Below are positions 5,991 through 7,662 of a stretch of DNA of 7,662 bases, in pieces. Source of the stretch: Verrucomicrobiia bacterium (GTDB taxonomy: Bacteria; Verrucomicrobiota; Verrucomicrobiia; Limisphaerales; Palsa-1400); the NCBI GenBank assembly GCA_025934545.1, contig JAICXV010000087.1:1-7662 (forward strand), given 5' to 3'. The notes under the pieces were generated by a model. That model saw nothing but the letters and a program-made list of their open reading frames with translations. It had not been told where the DNA came from and did not search any database. Positions within the stretch are counted from its first letter, which is position 1; each line of letters opens with the position of its first letter. The position numbers and the translations under genes were made by a program.

Positions 5991-6200
5991 ATGAAAATGT
6001 GGAAAAGCTTATTAGGGGTGATTGGAATTCTTTTGGGAATCGGATGCTTCGGACTTGCTAACCACGTTCGCCAAACTGTTTCAGGGTCTGGAATTTTCAA
6101 CAGCGATGACTTTAAATTGCCAGTTACTGTTTTGATAGTGATGGGTTTTGCTTTGATTGTCTTCGGCTATACTTTCGCGTTTCGCCGACGACGCAGGTAA
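5991..6200 (+). CDS. Small two-helix membrane protein, unknown function
   Basis: 69 residues, starting 10 bases after the Nudix stop. Two hydrophobic segments, about 6-23 (LLGVIGILLGIGCFGLA) and 44-63 (PVTVLIVMGFALIVFGY), flank a polar Ser/Asp-containing loop; the chain ends in five Arg (65-69). By the positive-inside rule both ends should be cytoplasmic and the loop outside. A second ATG lies at 5997; no strong ribosome binding site is visible for either. The DNA is more AT-rich than its neighbours (26 of 60 G+C at 6001-6060, against 34 of 60 at 601-660 in the first gene). The last 77 bases, including the whole second helix, are antisense to the 3' end of nfo. I recognise no family. Its reality rests on the helix pattern and its place behind the Nudix gene. 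Confidence 0.5.
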   Translation: MKMWKSLLGVIGILLGIGCFGLANHVRQTVSGSGIFNSDDFKLPVTVLIVMGFALIVFGYTFAFRRRRR

Positions 6201-7035
6201 GCGTCCGTAGCATTTCCAGATTCTGCACATCTTCATGCAAATCTTTGCTCTTCGGCGTTTCCAGACATCCCGGAGTGCTTTTGAATCGGGCGTCGTTGAC
6301 GATGTGTTTGAAGGCAGTGCGACCGATTTTCCCCTGCCCTATATGCGCGTGCCGGTCGACACGTGATCCAAGATCAGTTTTCGAATCGTTCAGGTGAAAG
6401 GCCAAAATTTGGCGGCGACCAATTAACGAGTCGATTTCTTTGATGGCGTTGTCCCATCCCTTTGCGGTGCGAATGTCGTAGCCGGCGGCAAATAAATGAC
6501 AGGTATCGATGCACAAGCCGAGGCGCTTTGGATTGTCTACGTTATCGAAAATATGAGCGAGATGTTCGATGCGATTTCCAAAACACGAGCCCTGCCCTGC
6601 GGTGTTTTCCAATGCGATGCGAACTTTAGCGTCGCTGGTCGCGGCAAACACTTCGTTCAATCCTTTGACCGCTTGTTGAAAACCATGCGGCTCGCCGGCG
6701 CCGAGGTGCGCGCCGGGATGCATGACGAGAAATGGGATGCCCAACAAATCGGCAATTTGAATTTCTTGAATGAGCGATTGGATGGATTTGTCGCGATTGG
6801 GCGACGGATCAGCGGCGAGGTTGATGAGGTAGCCGGTGTGGCCGAATACTTTCGCGAACTTATATTGTTTCTTTGCGTGAACGAACTCGCCGATCTCCGC
6901 TTCGAATGGCAGGCGGCCCATCCATTGCATATTGTTTTTGACGAAAATTTGGACAACCTCGCAATTGATGGAAGCCCCACGTTCGAGAGCGCGCCAGTAG
7001 CCGCCTGCGGTTGAACAATGCGCGCCGAATTTCAT
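6124..7035 (-). CDS. nfo: Endonuclease IV (AP endonuclease, base excision repair)
   Basis: 303 residues; Escherichia coli Nfo has 285. It cuts the DNA backbone 5' of abasic sites and removes blocked 3' ends, using three zinc ions in a TIM barrel. All nine metal ligands can be placed by motif: His66 ('GHTGYLIN'), His106 ('MHPGAH'), Glu143 ('LENTAGQG'), Asp177 and His180 ('CIDTCHLFAAGYD'), His214 ('FHLNDSK'), Asp227 and His229 ('RVDRHAHIGQG') and Glu259 ('CLETPK'). It begins at the family's usual 'MKFGAHCSTAGG', which fixes the start. The family core ends near residue 279 ('LRTL'); the remaining 24 polar residues are an extension lying antisense to the small membrane protein gene. It sits 40 bases after the E2 acyltransferase gene with no obvious terminator between them, so read-through transcription is possible. 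No clear ribosome binding site is seen. Confidence 0.96.
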   Translation of the reverse strand: MKFGAHCSTAGGYWRALERGASINCEVVQIFVKNNMQWMGRLPFEAEIGEFVHAKKQYKFAKVFGHTGYLINLAADPSPNRDKSIQSLIQEIQIADLLGIPFLVMHPGAHLGAGEPHGFQQAVKGLNEVFAATSDAKVRIALENTAGQGSCFGNRIEHLAHIFDNVDNPKRLGLCIDTCHLFAAGYDIRTAKGWDNAIKEIDSLIGRRQILAFHLNDSKTDLGSRVDRHAHIGQGKIGRTAFKHIVNDARFKSTPGCLETPKSKDLHEDVQNLEMLRTLTCVVGETRKYSRRQSKQNPSLSKQ

Positions 7036-7075
7036 ATTTTGTTAGAACCGAAACAACGCCGGCTGCTACAAAGAA

Positions 7076-7662
7076 TTATAGTTTATCCGGCGTTTGCAGC
7101 AATTCCGCGATGCGCGCAAGCAAACGACCAGCAGCGCCGCCGTCGAGCACACGATGGTCGAAGCTGAGCGTGAGGTTCGCTTCGGTGACGGGAACGAACT
7201 GGGCCTTCTTTTCATCCCAACGCGGGACTTTGCGGCCTGCGCCCAGGCCGAGCACGAGAGTTTGTTCGGGCAAGGGAATCGGAGTCGCGAAGGTCAGGCC
7301 AAAGGTTCCGAAATTCGTCACGGTTGCGATCGAACCGCCGGTCGCATCGGTGGGAAGCCGACGCTGTCTGGCTAACTCAACCAGTTCGTTATAACGAACG
7401 ATCATGTCGTTCAACGGCTTTTTGTCCGCGTTACGCAAGACCGGAACGAGCACACCATCGGTTACTTCGACTGCAAAGCCGACGTCAATCGCGGGCGGGT
7501 GAACGATTTTGTTGCCGACCAACCGCCCGGCCGGCGCGCTATCTTCTGCGAGCGCCAGAGAAAGGGCGCGCAATGAGTAAAGAGCGGGACCAGGTTTTAG
7601 CGTGTTTGTTTTGCGGTGCGCCAACACTGCGTCGAGTGAAACGGGCAATCCGACGGTTGCCA
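7076..7662 (-). CDS. 2-oxoacid dehydrogenase E2 acyltransferase, catalytic domain, N-terminus outside window
   Basis: The frame is open to the window edge, leaving about 194 C-terminal residues; the TTG at 7648 is internal, since in-frame 'ATVG' precedes it. It is the catalytic domain of the lipoyl-bearing E2 subunit that transfers the acyl group to coenzyme A in pyruvate, 2-oxoglutarate or branched-chain dehydrogenase complexes. Visible motifs: 'HPPAIDVGFAVEVTDGVLVPVLRNADKK' region (quoted parts: 'DVGFAVEV', 'GVLVPVLRNAD'), 'GGSIATVTNFGTFG', and the active site 'SFDHRVLDGG', with the catalytic His at bases 7154-7156 and the Asp at 7142-7144. The chain ends normally, 'RIAELLQTPDKL'. The lipoyl and subunit-binding domains lie beyond the edge, so the complex cannot be assigned; 'TNFGTFG' and the overall pattern suit a pyruvate or branched-chain type. 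The next gene downstream is nfo, not the E3 subunit. Confidence 0.92.
   Translation of the reverse strand, partial: ATVGLPVSLDAVLAHRKTNTLKPGPALYSLRALSLALAEDSAPAGRLVGNKIVHPPAIDVGFAVEVTDGVLVPVLRNADKKPLNDMIVRYNELVELARQRRLPTDATGGSIATVTNFGTFGLTFATPIPLPEQTLVLGLGAGRKVPRWDEKKAQFVPVTEANLTLSFDHRVLDGGAAGRLLARIAELLQTPDKL

Noticed and set aside
6496..7014. 172-codon + strand frame opposite nfo
   Set aside because: The - strand frame holds all nine zinc ligands of endonuclease IV, so this one is a shadow.
7036..7075. Terminator between the E2 gene and nfo
   Set aside because: Only a short CCGGC-type palindrome is visible, with no U-run placed after it.
1..7662. Defence island, prophage, transposon or CRISPR content
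   Set aside because: I found no transposase, integrase, terminal repeats, direct-repeat arrays or recognised defence proteins; the genes are mainly housekeeping or lineage-typical.

Overview
The window reads as ordinary chromosomal DNA of a PVC-group bacterium, most likely a Verrucomicrobiota member of the Pedosphaera/Limisphaera type. The best pointer is the first gene, which ends in the CxxCH heme-binding domain carried by the large HEAT-repeat/dehydrogenase proteins of Planctomycetota and Verrucomicrobiota. The Ala/Thr/Asn-rich linker of the von Willebrand protein and the moderate-to-high GC content fit. This assignment is inference; no rRNA or tRNA is present.

Left part, + strand (1-3148): the 3' end of a HEAT-repeat cytochrome c protein, then, 7 bases on, a 531-residue fusion of an RluA-type pseudouridine synthase to an RlmK/RlmI-type rRNA methyltransferase. 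Middle part, - strand (5038 to 3096): a YacP/Rae1-type NYN ribonuclease whose stop overlaps, in an ATGA, the start of a membrane-anchored von Willebrand A-like protein with a degenerate metal site. The latter runs tail-to-tail 53 bases into the methyltransferase gene.

Right-centre, + strand (5117-6200): a leader able to form a long hairpin, a strong ribosome binding site, a 31-codon ORF for a single-pass membrane peptide, a Nudix hydrolase whose possible TTG start overlaps the peptide's stop, and a 69-residue two-helix membrane protein. These look like one transcription unit and are the least explained part of the window. Right end, - strand (7662 to 6124): the C-terminal catalytic domain of a 2-oxoacid dehydrogenase E2 acyltransferase cut by the window edge, then endonuclease IV (nfo), whose C-terminal extension lies wholly antisense to the second helix of the small membrane protein.

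There is no mobile element, CRISPR array, phage gene or recognisable defence system. The points worth a second look are the overlooked small membrane ORF and its coupling to the Nudix gene, the RNA-modification fusion, the ribonuclease/von Willebrand pair, and the two antisense 3' overlaps.
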